Assembly: GCA_014695195.1 (NCBI GenBank)
Contig: JACJNW010000032.1
Location: forward strand, 266,030 to 330,029
DNA from: Cyanobacteria bacterium FACHB-DQ100
GTDB taxonomy: Bacteria; Cyanobacteriota; Cyanobacteriia; Leptolyngbyales; Leptolyngbyaceae
Direction: 5' to 3'
DNA length: 64,000 nucleotides
Part shown: positions 17,822-26,850 of the stretch, one piece after another
Layout: each line of letters begins with the position of its first letter
Numbering within the stretch: position 1 is the stretch's first letter
Notes under the pieces: model-generated
Told to the model about the DNA's origin: nothing
Seen by the model: the letters and a program-made list of their open reading frames with translations, nothing else
Database searches by the model: none
Translations under genes and position numbers: made by a program

Positions 17822-18078
17822 CACTCCTACTCCTCAGCCACCATTTGCCTGTCGGCTCTTGATTCTATTTCAACAATGTTTTCAAAATCGGAAAATTTAA
17901 TTTTCGATCCCGAAGCCACCGCCGGTCATCTCTCAACTGCTTGACTCTCACTTTACAAAAAAGACCAAACGGAGAAAAGTGAGTGGAGATCGCTTCTTTC
18001 GACGATCGCTCTAGCCATCACCGAATGGGTTGGATATGTTAGCATCAGTGCAAATAAGCGTGTCTTAAAACAATCCGA

Positions 18079-18588
18079 ATGGGAAAGGTTCTGGTGCTCA
18101 ATGCCTCCTACGAACCGCTCAATATTACCAGTTGGCGGCGAGCAGTTGTCCTGCTTATCAAAGGCAAAGCTGAGCAAGTCGAGCATAACGGAAAGATGAT
18201 TTATTCGGGGTTTCCACTCCCCACCGTGATTCGCCTGCGCCATTATGTGCGCGTCCCCTACAAAGAGATTCCGCTCACTCGCAAGAATCTGCTGCACCGC
18301 GACGGGCACTCCTGCCAATACTGCGGCTACACCGGGGACGATCTGACGCTGGATCATGTGATCCCACGATCGAGAGGCGGCGGAGATTCCTGGGAAAACA
18401 TCGTTACGGCTTGTGTGCGCTGCAACGTCAAAAAAGGCAGCCGCACCCCCAAAGAAGCCGTTATGCCGCTGCGAAATCCGCCGCATCGCCCGCACAGCAG
18501 TCTTTATTTTGAAGTCACCAAGCACGTCAAGAACGGCGTAAACCAAGAATGGCAAAAATATGTCATCGGGGGAGTGCGAGAAGAATAG
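18079..18588 (+). CDS. HNH endonuclease family protein
   Basis: 169 residues. After an N-terminal segment (GKVLVLNASYEPLNITSWRR) there is an HNH/zinc domain: CQYCGY, LTLDHVIPRSRGG, WENIVTACVRCNVKKG, with two CxxC pairs and the DH...N pattern needed for metal-dependent cleavage. This short HNH protein is common in cyanobacterial chromosomes and is not near any mobile element hallmark here. Its role is unknown; DNA repair or processing is plausible. The long reverse-strand frame over it is a shadow. Confidence 0.85.
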   Translation: MGKVLVLNASYEPLNITSWRRAVVLLIKGKAEQVEHNGKMIYSGFPLPTVIRLRHYVRVPYKEIPLTRKNLLHRDGHSCQYCGYTGDDLTLDHVIPRSRGGGDSWENIVTACVRCNVKKGSRTPKEAVMPLRNPPHRPHSSLYFEVTKHVKNGVNQEWQKYVIGGVREE

Positions 18589-18786
18589 GATTCGAGCGAT
18601 CACGGCTCCAGATCGGTTTCCGCTCTATCAAATGAGGGAAACTGAACAAATCGCTCTGCCGTTTTTTGAACTTTTTTGCGAAGATCAGAGAGTGCCTACG
18701 ATCGAGCAGCTCAAACCAGGCGAGAACACTCTGTGAAGCGAAGCTGCCGACCGAGGCTGGTTCTATTTTCCGCACAACTTCAACGT

Positions 18787-20097
18787 ATGCAATCTGATTC
18801 GACTGTGCCATTCACTTCACTCATCACAATGGAACCAGACTCTGGTATTTCTGGGCTGAATCCAACTGAGCCTCTATCGCATAGCCTCGCTGTAGCCAAG
18901 AGCAACGATCTTCCAAAAGCGTCAAATGGCGCGGCTCATGACCAGCGAGGACGCTACCCTTACGATGTCATGCGTTCTCCGGAGCAAGAGCAGAAAATCG
19001 AAGGATTTCGTCAAGTTCTAGAGCGGCATCGTGGTGAGCGTCAGCTAATACTTTTACAGGATTTTCCTGATCCCGATGCACTTTCTTCGGCTTGGGCTTA
19101 TAAACTAATCGCCCAAAGATACGACATTCAAGCCGAAATTGCCTATGCTGGAACGCTTTCGCATCAGGAAAACATTGCGCTTGTGAAGTTAACCGCATTA
19201 CCGCTTCAACGATTAACGGTACAAACCGCAAAAACAAAGGACTTCTCGGTTTACAAAGGCTGTGTGCTGATTGACAACCAGGGAACCACAAGCCAGCTTC
19301 TACCGTCGGTTCTGCAATCGAATATCCCGATTACAGTTGTGATCGATCATCACAGTATGCAGGACGACCTCCACGCTGAATTCGCTGACATTCGCTCCTA
19401 TACTCGCGCCACCGCGACGATCTTGACGCAATATATTCAGGCGGGAATGCTGAAATTTGATACCAGCGCCCCTGAGCATGTTAAGTGCGCGACTGCGCTG
19501 ATGCACGGACTACGATCGGACACAAATCGATTGATGCAGGCGCAGGAAGAAGATTTTCTCGCGGCTGCTTTTTTAAGTCGATACTATGACGCGCAGTTGC
19601 TCAACGCGGTGATGCAGTCCTCGCGATCAAAGCAGGTGATGGAAGTGATTGAACGATCGCTGAAAAATCGCACCGTTCACAACAACTTTTCGATCGCTGG
19701 CGTGGGCTATTTGCGCTACGACGATCGTGACGCAATTCCTCAAGCAGCAGACTTCTTGGTGACAGAAGAGAATGTCCATACTGCTGTAGTTTATGGCATC
19801 GTTCACGACGAAGACGAAGAACTCGAATTCGTCGTCGGATCGCTTCGCACGAACAAATTGACGCTTGACCCGGACGAATTTATCAAAGAGGCATTTGGGC
19901 AAGATGCTCAAGGACGCTTCTTTGGCGGGGGACGATCGCAAGCAGGCGGCTTTGAGATTCCGATGGGATTTCTTTCAGGCTTTACAGAAAACAGCGAATA
20001 CGCCAAAACCAAATGGTCGGTGTTCGATGCTCAGGTGAAGCAGAAATTACTGCGATTGGTCAACCCAGAGCAGCACTATCCCAAAGGAGTAAATTAA
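18787..20097 (+). CDS. DHH-family phosphoesterase (NrnA-like)
   Basis: About 436 residues. Motifs in order: LLQDFPDPDALSSAWAYK (D.D metal site), GCVLIDNQG, ITVVIDHHSMQ (the DHH motif) and, near the C-terminus, FFGGGRSQAGGFEI (DHHA1 substrate-binding glycine-rich motif). DHH/DHHA1 proteins degrade nanoRNA, cyclic dinucleotide products or pAp. The N-terminal 70 residues before EQEQKIEGFRQ are low in conservation, and neither the ATG at 18787 nor the one at 18829 has a good Shine-Dalgarno, so the start is uncertain. It is followed at 72 bp by sixA on the same strand. Confidence 0.85.
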   Translation: MQSDSTVPFTSLITMEPDSGISGLNPTEPLSHSLAVAKSNDLPKASNGAAHDQRGRYPYDVMRSPEQEQKIEGFRQVLERHRGERQLILLQDFPDPDALSSAWAYKLIAQRYDIQAEIAYAGTLSHQENIALVKLTALPLQRLTVQTAKTKDFSVYKGCVLIDNQGTTSQLLPSVLQSNIPITVVIDHHSMQDDLHAEFADIRSYTRATATILTQYIQAGMLKFDTSAPEHVKCATALMHGLRSDTNRLMQAQEEDFLAAAFLSRYYDAQLLNAVMQSSRSKQVMEVIERSLKNRTVHNNFSIAGVGYLRYDDRDAIPQAADFLVTEENVHTAVVYGIVHDEDEELEFVVGSLRTNKLTLDPDEFIKEAFGQDAQGRFFGGGRSQAGGFEIPMGFLSGFTENSEYAKTKWSVFDAQVKQKLLRLVNPEQHYPKGVN

Positions 20098-20111
20098 TCT
20101 AAAGCAAGAAG

Positions 20112-20157
20112 CGTCTAGGGCAACGAATTTGGTAAAGATCCAAATAGCCCCTAGACG
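20112..20157. terminator. Inverted repeat between the DHH gene and sixA
   Basis: CGTCTAGGG at 20112-20120 pairs with CCCTAGACG at 20149-20157 around a 28-nt loop, followed by a short GTTTGAT. The stem sits 13 bp before the sixA start codon. It could be a weak terminator or attenuator, or could mask the sixA ribosome site. Confidence 0.4.
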
Positions 20158-20169
20158 TTTGATAGGTGT

Positions 20170-20658
20170 ATGAAGCTTTATTTGATTCGGCATGGACTGG
20201 CAGGACAACACGGCGATTACGCCAACGATGACGAGCGACCCCTAACTTCCGAAGGAAAGCGTAAAACTGAGCAGGTCGCAAAGCAGCTACGATCGTTTGG
20301 AGTGGAGTTTGATCTAATTCTGACAAGCCCCCTGACTCGCGCTATGCAAACGGCTGAAATTCTAAAAGCGGCTGGCTTGGGCAATGCACTCGAAGTTGAG
20401 GGATATCTTGCACCAAGCGGAAATATTCAGACCTGGATCAGTTGGCTTGAAGCGTGGCGCACACCGGAGAAGACACTGGCGCTGGTGGGACATGAGCCGG
20501 ACTTAAGCGGGTGGGCAGAACTGCTAATTTGGGGAGAAGTCCGCGATCGTCTCATCCTGAAAAAAGCGGGTGTAGTCGGGCTAGAACTGCCGAATACAGG
20601 CGGCGCGATCGGCAATAGCCGCCTATTCTGGCTGACTCCTCCTAAGTTTCTGCTATGA
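20170..20658 (+). CDS. sixA: Phosphohistidine phosphatase SixA-like
   Basis: 162 residues of the histidine phosphatase superfamily. The catalytic RHG is at LYLIRHGLAG, followed by DDERPLTSEGKRKTEQVA, ILTSPLTRAMQTAEIL (second arginine) and LALVGHEPDLSGWAELL (second histidine). The small size without a cap domain fits SixA, which dephosphorylates phosphohistidine on phosphorelay proteins. It follows the DHH phosphoesterase gene in the same direction. The cellular target is unknown. Confidence 0.85.
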   Translation: MKLYLIRHGLAGQHGDYANDDERPLTSEGKRKTEQVAKQLRSFGVEFDLILTSPLTRAMQTAEILKAAGLGNALEVEGYLAPSGNIQTWISWLEAWRTPEKTLALVGHEPDLSGWAELLIWGEVRDRLILKKAGVVGLELPNTGGAIGNSRLFWLTPPKFLL

Positions 20659-21007
20659 GAATAGAACTGACTTGTGAGAAACTTTCTGAGAAAGTATCAT
20701 CAATGTCGATTTGTCGCTCTGCTCATTCCCGATAGCAATTCGATTTGTGAAGGCTGCAGGCAACAGATTATTGCAAAACTTTTGGTAGGAGGACGATTAG
20801 ACGATTAATTGTGTCTCTACGATTAAGGGATGCGAAGAATCGGTGATCTGCTGAATTCGTTTTAAATTGGTATTACGATCCGAATGGCGATCGTTATCCC
20901 TTAATTTTGTCTTAAGCGATTTAATTAAGCTAAAATTTTCCTACTTTGCTTTTTGCTACGCCGAGCTTCGAGATCTAAATCGTTTAATACGCAGTTTTAG
21001 GAATGAG
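20659..21007 (+). promoter_or_regulatory. Upstream region of the tandem MarR gene
   Basis: 349 bp without a gene. It contains an imperfect palindrome CTTAAGCGATTTAATTAAG at 20911-20929 in an AT-rich stretch about 80 bp before the MarR start, a possible autoregulatory site (inference). A small hairpin GAAACTTTCTGAGAAAGT lies just after the sixA stop. Nothing else was recognised. Confidence 0.35.
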
Positions 21008-21946
21008 ATGATCTCTTCAGACACCGAACAAATTCCCGCTAATCTCAAACGTTTACTAGCTCCACATGGCATCGGATACCGCATCAAGCTCCTTTCTCAA
21101 CTGCTTGGTCGCAGATTTCAAGAACGGCTTGATCCCTATAAGCTGACTCCGTTTCATTGGGTGGTCTTGTGCTGTTTATGGCAGGAAGACGGGCAGGCGA
21201 CATCGAGTATTAGCGATCGACTCCAACAAGTCGGCGGCACTTTAACCGGGGTACTTGATCGCATGAGTGAGCGCGGCTTGATTCGCCGGGAACGCGACTT
21301 CCAGGATCGAAGAATTTGGCGGATTTGGCTGACTGATGCAGGACGACAGCTTCAAGATATCCTCCCGCCGATCGCAGTCGAAATTCGAGAAGCCACCTTG
21401 CAGGGAATTCCGCTTCCAGAGCGCGAACACTTGTCTAGCATCATCGATCGTATCATTGCCAATTTGTCTCATTCTGCCGTTACCCCCCATGCAGATGGTT
21501 GGCGGGCTTTGCTAGCTCCCTATAATCTCGGTTATCGCATCAAAATTATTGCGCAGCTAGGAACCCGCCGATTTCAAGAACAGCTTGATCCGCACGAACT
21601 CACGCCGTTTCACTGGGTCGTTTTATGCTGTTTGTGGCAAGAAGACGGGCAGGCAACTTCTGAAATTAGCGATCAACTCCAGCAAGTCGGCGGCACTTTA
21701 ACCGGGGTACTCGATCGCATGAGTGAGCGCGGCTTGATTCGCCGGGAACGCGACTTCCAGGATCGAAGAATTTGGCGGATTTGGCTAACGCAAGCCGGAG
21801 CGCAAATGAAAACGACGCTGCCCCCGATCGCCCAGTCCGTGATCGAAATGATGATGACCGACATCTCGATCGAGGAGCAAGTGGCGCTGTCTGATTGGGT
21901 GAATCAGGCGATCAAAAATCTCAACGCTATAGAAAAAACTGGGTAA
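21008..21946 (+). CDS. Single-chain tandem MarR-family regulator
   Basis: 312 residues made of two MarR-like domains joined head to tail (about 15-150 and 167-305). Each has the same helical entry (GYRIK followed by RRFQE), LTPFHWVVLCCLWQEDGQAT, the recognition-helix region QQVGGTLTGVLDRMSERGLI and the wing RRERDFQDRRIWRIWLT. MarR proteins normally work as dimers of one-domain chains, so this is effectively a covalent dimer. The central 104 bp of each half are identical but for one base (21227-21330 versus 21683-21786). Each half has a Cys-Cys pair (C55/56, C207/208), a possible thiol sensor. The ATG at 21008 follows AGGAATG. It converges on a peroxiredoxin gene. Confidence 0.9.
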   Translation: MISSDTEQIPANLKRLLAPHGIGYRIKLLSQLLGRRFQERLDPYKLTPFHWVVLCCLWQEDGQATSSISDRLQQVGGTLTGVLDRMSERGLIRRERDFQDRRIWRIWLTDAGRQLQDILPPIAVEIREATLQGIPLPEREHLSSIIDRIIANLSHSAVTPHADGWRALLAPYNLGYRIKIIAQLGTRRFQEQLDPHELTPFHWVVLCCLWQEDGQATSEISDQLQQVGGTLTGVLDRMSERGLIRRERDFQDRRIWRIWLTQAGAQMKTTLPPIAQSVIEMMMTDISIEEQVALSDWVNQAIKNLNAIEKTG

Positions 21947-21962
21947 GGAAACTCACCCAGTT
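21932..21962 (-). terminator. Terminator of the peroxiredoxin gene
   Basis: Read on the minus strand: AACTGGGT, a 10-nt loop, ACCCAGTT, then a run of T residues. It is a good intrinsic terminator for the minus-strand peroxiredoxin gene and overlaps the last codons of the MarR gene on the plus strand. Confidence 0.7.
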
Positions 21963-21987
21963 AATGAAATCACAGCAATTTGAAAGC

Positions 21988-22629
21988 TTACTTGTTCGGT
22001 TGCGGAGTCATGCGGAGGTAGGGTTTCACCTCGGTGACGCCTTTGGGGAATTTTTCACGCGCTTGATCGGTCGGAATCGAAGGCACGACAACGCAATCGT
22101 CGCCATCTTGCCAGTTTGCCGGGGTTGCAACACTGTAGTTGTCGGTTAGTTGCAGCGAATCAATCACGCGCAGCAATTCGTCAAAGTTGCGTCCGGTGCT
22201 AGCAGGATAGGTGAGCGTTAAGCGGAGTTTCTTGTTGTTGTCGATAATGAACACCGATCGCACCGTCAGGGTCGAACCTGTGCTGGAGTTCGGGTGAATC
22301 ATGTCGTACAGTTCAGACACTTTTTTGTCTTTGTCTGCCAAGATTGGATAGTTGACGTTGCAGCTTTGGGTTTCGTTGATATCACCGATCCAGCCTTGGT
22401 GGGATTCTGCATCATCCACGCTGAGCGCAATTACCTTCACATTGCGCTGGTCGAATTCGGGCTTGCGTTTCGCCACTTCACCCAATTCTGTAGTGCAAAC
22501 TGGAGTGTAATCTGCTGGGTGAGAGAAGAGAACCACCCAGCTATCGCCTGCCCACTGATAAAAATCGATCGTTCCCTCAGAAGAGTCCTGAGTAAAGTTG
22601 GGAACGCTATCACCTAGTCGAAGAGCCAT
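21988..22629 (-). CDS. 1-Cys peroxiredoxin (Prx6 type)
   Basis: 213 residues. The peroxidatic cysteine lies in HPADYTPVCTTELGEVAKR (about C45), with VIALSVDD, the Prx6-type C-terminal extension and no resolving cysteine motif of the 2-Cys kind. The enzyme reduces hydrogen peroxide and alkyl peroxides with thiol donors in the cytoplasm. It is convergent with the tandem MarR gene, an arrangement in keeping with, but not proof of, redox control by that regulator. Confidence 0.93.
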   Translation of the reverse strand: MALRLGDSVPNFTQDSSEGTIDFYQWAGDSWVVLFSHPADYTPVCTTELGEVAKRKPEFDQRNVKVIALSVDDAESHQGWIGDINETQSCNVNYPILADKDKKVSELYDMIHPNSSTGSTLTVRSVFIIDNNKKLRLTLTYPASTGRNFDELLRVIDSLQLTDNYSVATPANWQDGDDCVVVPSIPTDQAREKFPKGVTEVKPYLRMTPQPNK

Positions 22630-23042
22630 ATCGCGTAATTTCCTTTTGAGTGTCTGTCGATCGCAAATAGTTACTGATCGATCATGCCATAAATCCCGGT
22701 TTCCCGGTCGGAGTTTAGATCTTTTAAAGATTCTATAGGTGATGAAGAACTTCGTAAAGATTTCAGACTGAAATATCAGAATTCAAGCTCAGAGCATTTA
22801 CGCAGAAGTCCGATGGTACGGTACAACACTTCAGCTTCAAATTTCGAGTTTTCTCCGTACCCTCCTTGAAGATGCCGTGAAGTCCTATGGGATTTGGTTG
22901 AAATTGCGGACTCCAGAAGTGCAGGATTCTAGTTTAATCGCAGTGGTCTCGCGATCGCTAAGCTGTTCTTAACCTGTAGCAAACTTCTTAGGCGATCCGG
23001 GCGCGATACCATCGATTAGGACACCCGCAACAGATTACCCGT
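22630..23042. other. Divergent intergenic region, peroxiredoxin/parvulin
   Basis: 413 bp carrying the promoters of two divergent genes. No coding region, structured RNA or repeat of the families found elsewhere was recognised. HIP1-like CGATCG sites occur. Confidence 0.4.
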
Positions 23043-23804
23043 ATGGAAACCAACACTTTTCTCACGATTGACGACGACTCACTCAGCCTGCGCGATTGCC
23101 TGCGTTATCTCCAAACCTCTGGAAAGCTCCAAGGGTTTATTGGGGATATTTTACGTCAGTACGTAATCGAGACTGAAGTAAAAAATCGCGATGACCTTGA
23201 TATTAATCCAGCCGTAATCGAACAGGCGGTCGTTGACTTTCGGATTCAGCAGCAACTCACCGATCCGAAGCAGTTCCAAGAGTGGCTCAACCGCAATGGG
23301 CTGGATTACACAGCATTTCACCAGCAAATTTCAACCAACTTTAAGAACGAGAAGCTAAAGATCTTGGCGACCGAACCGCGCCTACAGGAATATTTTATTG
23401 AGCGTAAAGTATTTCTTGATCGCGTGGTGCTGTCTCGGATTATTGTCGAAAGCCAAGAATTAGCAGACGAATTGAAGCTGCAAATTAGCGAGGGAGAGCG
23501 GTTTGAGATGCTGGCACGGGAGCATTCGATCGCGGACGATCGGATCGCAAACGGCATGATGGGGCCTGTCAGTCGCGGTACAATGCCCGACGCGGTCAGA
23601 GCGGTGATCGATTCTGCCAATGTGGGGGATATTGTCGGCCCGATTGAACTCGAAAATCGATGGGCGCTTTTCCGGATTGAGGAAGTAATCCCTGCAACTT
23701 TAGATAATCAGCAATTAAAACAAATGCTGACGACGGAATTGTTCGATCGTTGGCTCGCTGAGAAAATTCAAAAGATGACCGTGAAACTGCAGGTAAACGA
23801 TTAG
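23043..23804 (+). CDS. Parvulin-type peptidyl-prolyl isomerase (PpiC/SurA-like)
   Basis: 253 residues. The N-terminal half is helical, SurA-like (ETEVKNRDDLDINPAVIEQA). A parvulin domain follows from about 120 to 215 (FLDRVVLSRIIVESQE, FEMLAREHSIADD, MGPVSRGTMPDAV, GDIVGPIELENRWALFRIEE). There is no signal peptide, so it acts in the cytoplasm or reaches the exporter from inside. It precedes a HlyB-type ABC exporter by 57 bp on the same strand. In cyanobacteria such isomerases are regularly paired with type I exporters, so a role in keeping the secreted substrate export-competent is likely. Confidence 0.85.
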   Translation: METNTFLTIDDDSLSLRDCLRYLQTSGKLQGFIGDILRQYVIETEVKNRDDLDINPAVIEQAVVDFRIQQQLTDPKQFQEWLNRNGLDYTAFHQQISTNFKNEKLKILATEPRLQEYFIERKVFLDRVVLSRIIVESQELADELKLQISEGERFEMLAREHSIADDRIANGMMGPVSRGTMPDAVRAVIDSANVGDIVGPIELENRWALFRIEEVIPATLDNQQLKQMLTTELFDRWLAEKIQKMTVKLQVND

Positions 23805-23861
23805 ACTGAAGAACGGCAACGCCTTTTCCGTATTTTAGCCCCCTAGTTTTCAACTGCCCCC

Positions 23862-26390
23862 ATGCTAACGAACGACCTCGCGACAACTCTCCCCTGGGAA
23901 TCGCCGCCCCTCTGTTTTCTCAGTCCTGAACAACAGGTGCAATTTAAGACCACCGCCGAAGCGCGTCGCTATAAGCTAGGCGAGGTGCTTTGGTCGAGTG
24001 AAGACGCTGGAGTGCAAATGATTGTTCTCAGCGGCAAAGTGCGCCTGGTCGGGGAAGATAACAGTTCCCGCGTTTTGCAGCCCGGAGACTGGATTGGCGA
24101 TTTATTAGACTTACCCGGATGGAAAGCGAGAGCCGCTAGTGGTGATGTGCAGGCAGTACAGTGGCGCAGTGAACAGTGGATGACTGTACGTTCACCGGAT
24201 GTTGATCGCTTTTGGGCAATTACGCGATCGCGATATCTGCCGCAACTGGATCAGTCGCCGCAGCCTGTGTCTGGATTTCCCTTTGTGTCAGGGATGAATA
24301 GCGCGGCAGCTTGTTTAACGATGGTTGCAAATCATCTGCAAAATCCCGTGCAGCTTGATTGGGTGCAGCGCCAATTGCGTGGACAGCGCCCGACGAATGT
24401 GGTGGATGCAGCCGAAAAGTTGGGGCTACAGTTGCGCCGAATTCAGACGACCTGGAAAGAGGCGCGGCTGCTGAATTTTCCGGCGCTGATGCTGTGGAAT
24501 GATACGGCAGAGCCGCATTGGGTAGTAGCCTATGGAGTCAGGGGCGATCGCTGGATTATTTCTGATCCGCAAGATCCCATCATGACTCCGCAAGCGGTGC
24601 ATCGATCTTTTATGGATCAGGTGTGGGATGGGCAACTGTGGCAGGTTGAAGCCGTTCAGAAGCAAGAGCGATTTAATTTAACCTGGTTCCTGCCTGCGGT
24701 GTGGAAATACCGCGGCTTGCTCGGAGAAGTGCTGTTCGCTTCATTTACGCTGCAACTGTTGGGACTGGCGACTCCGCTGATTACCCAGGTGGTGATCGAT
24801 CGCGTCATGGTGCAGGGCAGTATTCCGACGCTGGATGTGATGGCGATCGCGCTCTTAGGGGTCGCTGTGTTTGAGGCGCTACTGGGGATTTTGCGGCTAT
24901 TTATCTTTACGCATACGGCGCGACGGTTGGATTTGAGCCTTTCTGCCCAGTTGTTTCGGCATTTGATGCGGCTGCCGTTGGCTTATTTTGAGTCGCGGCG
25001 GGTTGGAGACACCGTAGCGCGGGTGCAGGAATTAGAGAATATTCGGCAATTCCTCACGGGAACGGCTTTAACCGTGATTCTCGACTCGATTTTTGCAGTC
25101 GTTTATCTAGCGTTGATGTTCTTCTACAGCATTCCGCTCACGGGTGTTGCCTTGGCGGTCTTGCCTTTGTATGCGGCTTTGACGCTGACAACCACACCGA
25201 TTCTGCGGAATTGGCTGAATGAGACGTTTAACCGGAGTGCGGATAGTCAGTCCTTTTTGGTGGAGACAGTCACAGGGATTCATTCGGTGAAAGCGCACAG
25301 TGCTGAAAAGCCGTCGCGCGATCGCTGGGAGGGTCTGTTTGCTCGCTATATTCGCACCAGCTTTAAGGCTTCGACGACTTCTAATATCAGCAATAACTTG
25401 GGTGATTTTCTGACGAATTTCTCGTATCTGCTGATTCTGTGGGTTGGGGCGCACTTGGTGATCAAGCAAGAGCTAACCGTGGGTCAGTTGGTGGCGTTTC
25501 AGATGCTGTCTGGACGAGTAACGGGGCCTTTATTGCGGTTGGTGCAACTGTGGCAGAACCTACAGCAAGTGTTATTGTCGGTCGATCGGATCGGGGATAT
25601 CCTCAACGTTGCGCCGGAAGCAGAACCTGGAACCGGATTGGTGTTGCCGCCCTTGAAGGGGCAGGTTTCGTTTGATCAAGTCTTTTTCCGTTATAGCCCG
25701 AACCAAGAACCTGTACTGAAGGGCATTTCGTTCGATGTGCAGCCGGGGATGCTGGTGGGCGTGGTTGGGCGCAGTGGATCGGGTAAGAGTACGCTGTCGA
25801 AATTGTTGCAGCGCTTGTATTTGCCGGAGTCGGGACAGATTACGATCGATGGCTTCGACATCAAGAGCGCAGATCTGCATTCGTTACGCAGCCAGATGGG
25901 TGTTGTGTTGCAGGAGGACTTTCTCTTTAATAGCAACATTATTGATAACATCAGTCTTGGTCGTCCGGACATTACAGCCGAACAGGTAGTTGAGGCAGCG
26001 CGAATGGCGGCGGCGCACGACTTTGTTAGCGAACTGCCTCAAGGTTACGAAACGAATGTAGGAGAACGGGGAACAGCCCTTTCTGGGGGGCAGCGCCAGC
26101 GGGTTGCGTTGGCGAGATTGTTTCTCTCGAATAGCCCGATTTTGGTATTAGATGAAGCGACGAGCGCACTCGATAGTGAGACCGAGCAACAGGTTTTACA
26201 GAATTTGCAGTCGATTTCAGACAATCGGACGGTGTTTCTGATTGCTCACCGCTTTGCACCTCTGAAGCGGGCAGATTTGATTTTGGTGATGGAGAAGGGA
26301 TTGATTGCTGAGAAAGGAACACACGATGAACTGCTGCGGAAGAAGGGCTTGTATTGGTCGCTGTATCAACGTCAGCAAGCTTCGGTGTAA
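23862..26390 (+). CDS. HlyB-type ABC exporter with N-terminal cNMP-like domain and inactive C39-like domain
   Basis: 842 residues. Order: cyclic-nucleotide-binding-like fold (about 15-125), C39 peptidase-like domain (about 135-250), six-helix ABC membrane domain (about 275-560) and ATPase (about 600-840; Walker A GVVGRSGSGKST, signature LSGGQRQR, Walker B LVLDEATSALD). In the C39 domain the catalytic cysteine position reads serine (S147 in GMNSAAACLTMV), while the histidine (H219) and aspartate (D235) remain. This matches the non-cleaving C39-like domain of HlyB rather than bacteriocin exporters. It should export unprocessed proteins with C-terminal signals. The membrane-fusion partner (HlyD) is not in the window. 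Confidence 0.9.
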   Translation: MLTNDLATTLPWESPPLCFLSPEQQVQFKTTAEARRYKLGEVLWSSEDAGVQMIVLSGKVRLVGEDNSSRVLQPGDWIGDLLDLPGWKARAASGDVQAVQWRSEQWMTVRSPDVDRFWAITRSRYLPQLDQSPQPVSGFPFVSGMNSAAACLTMVANHLQNPVQLDWVQRQLRGQRPTNVVDAAEKLGLQLRRIQTTWKEARLLNFPALMLWNDTAEPHWVVAYGVRGDRWIISDPQDPIMTPQAVHRSFMDQVWDGQLWQVEAVQKQERFNLTWFLPAVWKYRGLLGEVLFASFTLQLLGLATPLITQVVIDRVMVQGSIPTLDVMAIALLGVAVFEALLGILRLFIFTHTARRLDLSLSAQLFRHLMRLPLAYFESRRVGDTVARVQELENIRQFLTGTALTVILDSIFAVVYLALMFFYSIPLTGVALAVLPLYAALTLTTTPILRNWLNETFNRSADSQSFLVETVTGIHSVKAHSAEKPSRDRWEGLFARYIRTSFKASTTSNISNNLGDFLTNFSYLLILWVGAHLVIKQELTVGQLVAFQMLSGRVTGPLLRLVQLWQNLQQVLLSVDRIGDILNVAPEAEPGTGLVLPPLKGQVSFDQVFFRYSPNQEPVLKGISFDVQPGMLVGVVGRSGSGKSTLSKLLQRLYLPESGQITIDGFDIKSADLHSLRSQMGVVLQEDFLFNSNIIDNISLGRPDITAEQVVEAARMAAAHDFVSELPQGYETNVGERGTALSGGQRQRVALARLFLSNSPILVLDEATSALDSETEQQVLQNLQSISDNRTVFLIAHRFAPLKRADLILVMEKGLIAEKGTHDELLRKKGLYWSLYQRQQASV

Positions 26391-26429
26391 GCGGGATTAA
26401 ACTTAGAGCACGATCGCTCAACAATCTAG

Positions 26430-26475
26430 GCTCACGAAAGGCGACTTTGATTCGCTGAACTTCGTGAGCTTTTTT
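26430..26475 (+). terminator. Terminator of the HlyB-type exporter gene
   Basis: GCTCACGAA at 26430-26438 pairs with TTCGTGAGC at 26461-26469 and is followed by TTTTTT. It lies 40 bp after the exporter stop codon. The 22-nt loop is long but the T-run and perfect stem support intrinsic termination. Confidence 0.75.
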
Positions 26476-26553
26476 GATCGGCTAGGATTTAGGCGTAGTG
26501 CTAGAAATGCGTGAGAGCGATCGGTTTTCTCACTGCGGTTTGGGCGGATGAAT

Positions 26554-26618
26554 GCCCCCTAAATCCCCCACGAGTGGGGGACTTTGAAAGGTAGGGGACT
26601 TGTTTAGAGGGGGGAATT
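26554..26618. repeat. Truncated MITE arm
   Basis: GCCCCCTAAATCCCCCACGA followed by GTGGGGGACTTTGAAAG, then a degenerate G-rich remainder. It matches one internal arm of the MITE-like element; the other half and the termini are missing. Confidence 0.55.
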
Positions 26619-26728
26619 ACTTGTCTCTGGAATCAGCATCGAAGCGATCACGGTGAATCGTCATTGCACAATCATGAGCAAAAATTACTCAACGTTGATC
26701 GGTAAACACGGGTGCGATGCACTGAAAT

Positions 26729-26850
26729 AGCGATCGTGAGAGCTAAAACAGCGATCGTGAGAGCTAAAACAGCGATCGTGAGAGCTAAAACAGCGCTCCG
26801 GAGCACTGGAATAGCGATCGCGAGAACTAAAACAGCGATCGCGACCACTG
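26729..26850. repeat. 21-bp minisatellite built on the HIP1 core
   Basis: Head-to-tail 21-bp units of the form AGCGATCGTGAGAGCTAAAA plus C: three identical units (26729-26791), one diverged unit with CTCCGGAGCACTGG, then two units carrying the full HIP1 octamer GCGATCGC, the last running directly into MITE copy 3. There is no spacer variation, so it is not a CRISPR. Copy number is likely to vary between strains. Confidence 0.85.

Noticed and set aside
17953..18603. 216-codon reverse-strand open frame over the HNH nuclease gene
   Set aside because: It is antisense to a gene with clear HNH motifs, its peptide has no family features, and its start lies in the next gap.
26729..26850. CRISPR array
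   Set aside because: The repeats are contiguous 21-bp units without unique spacers and no cas gene is near.
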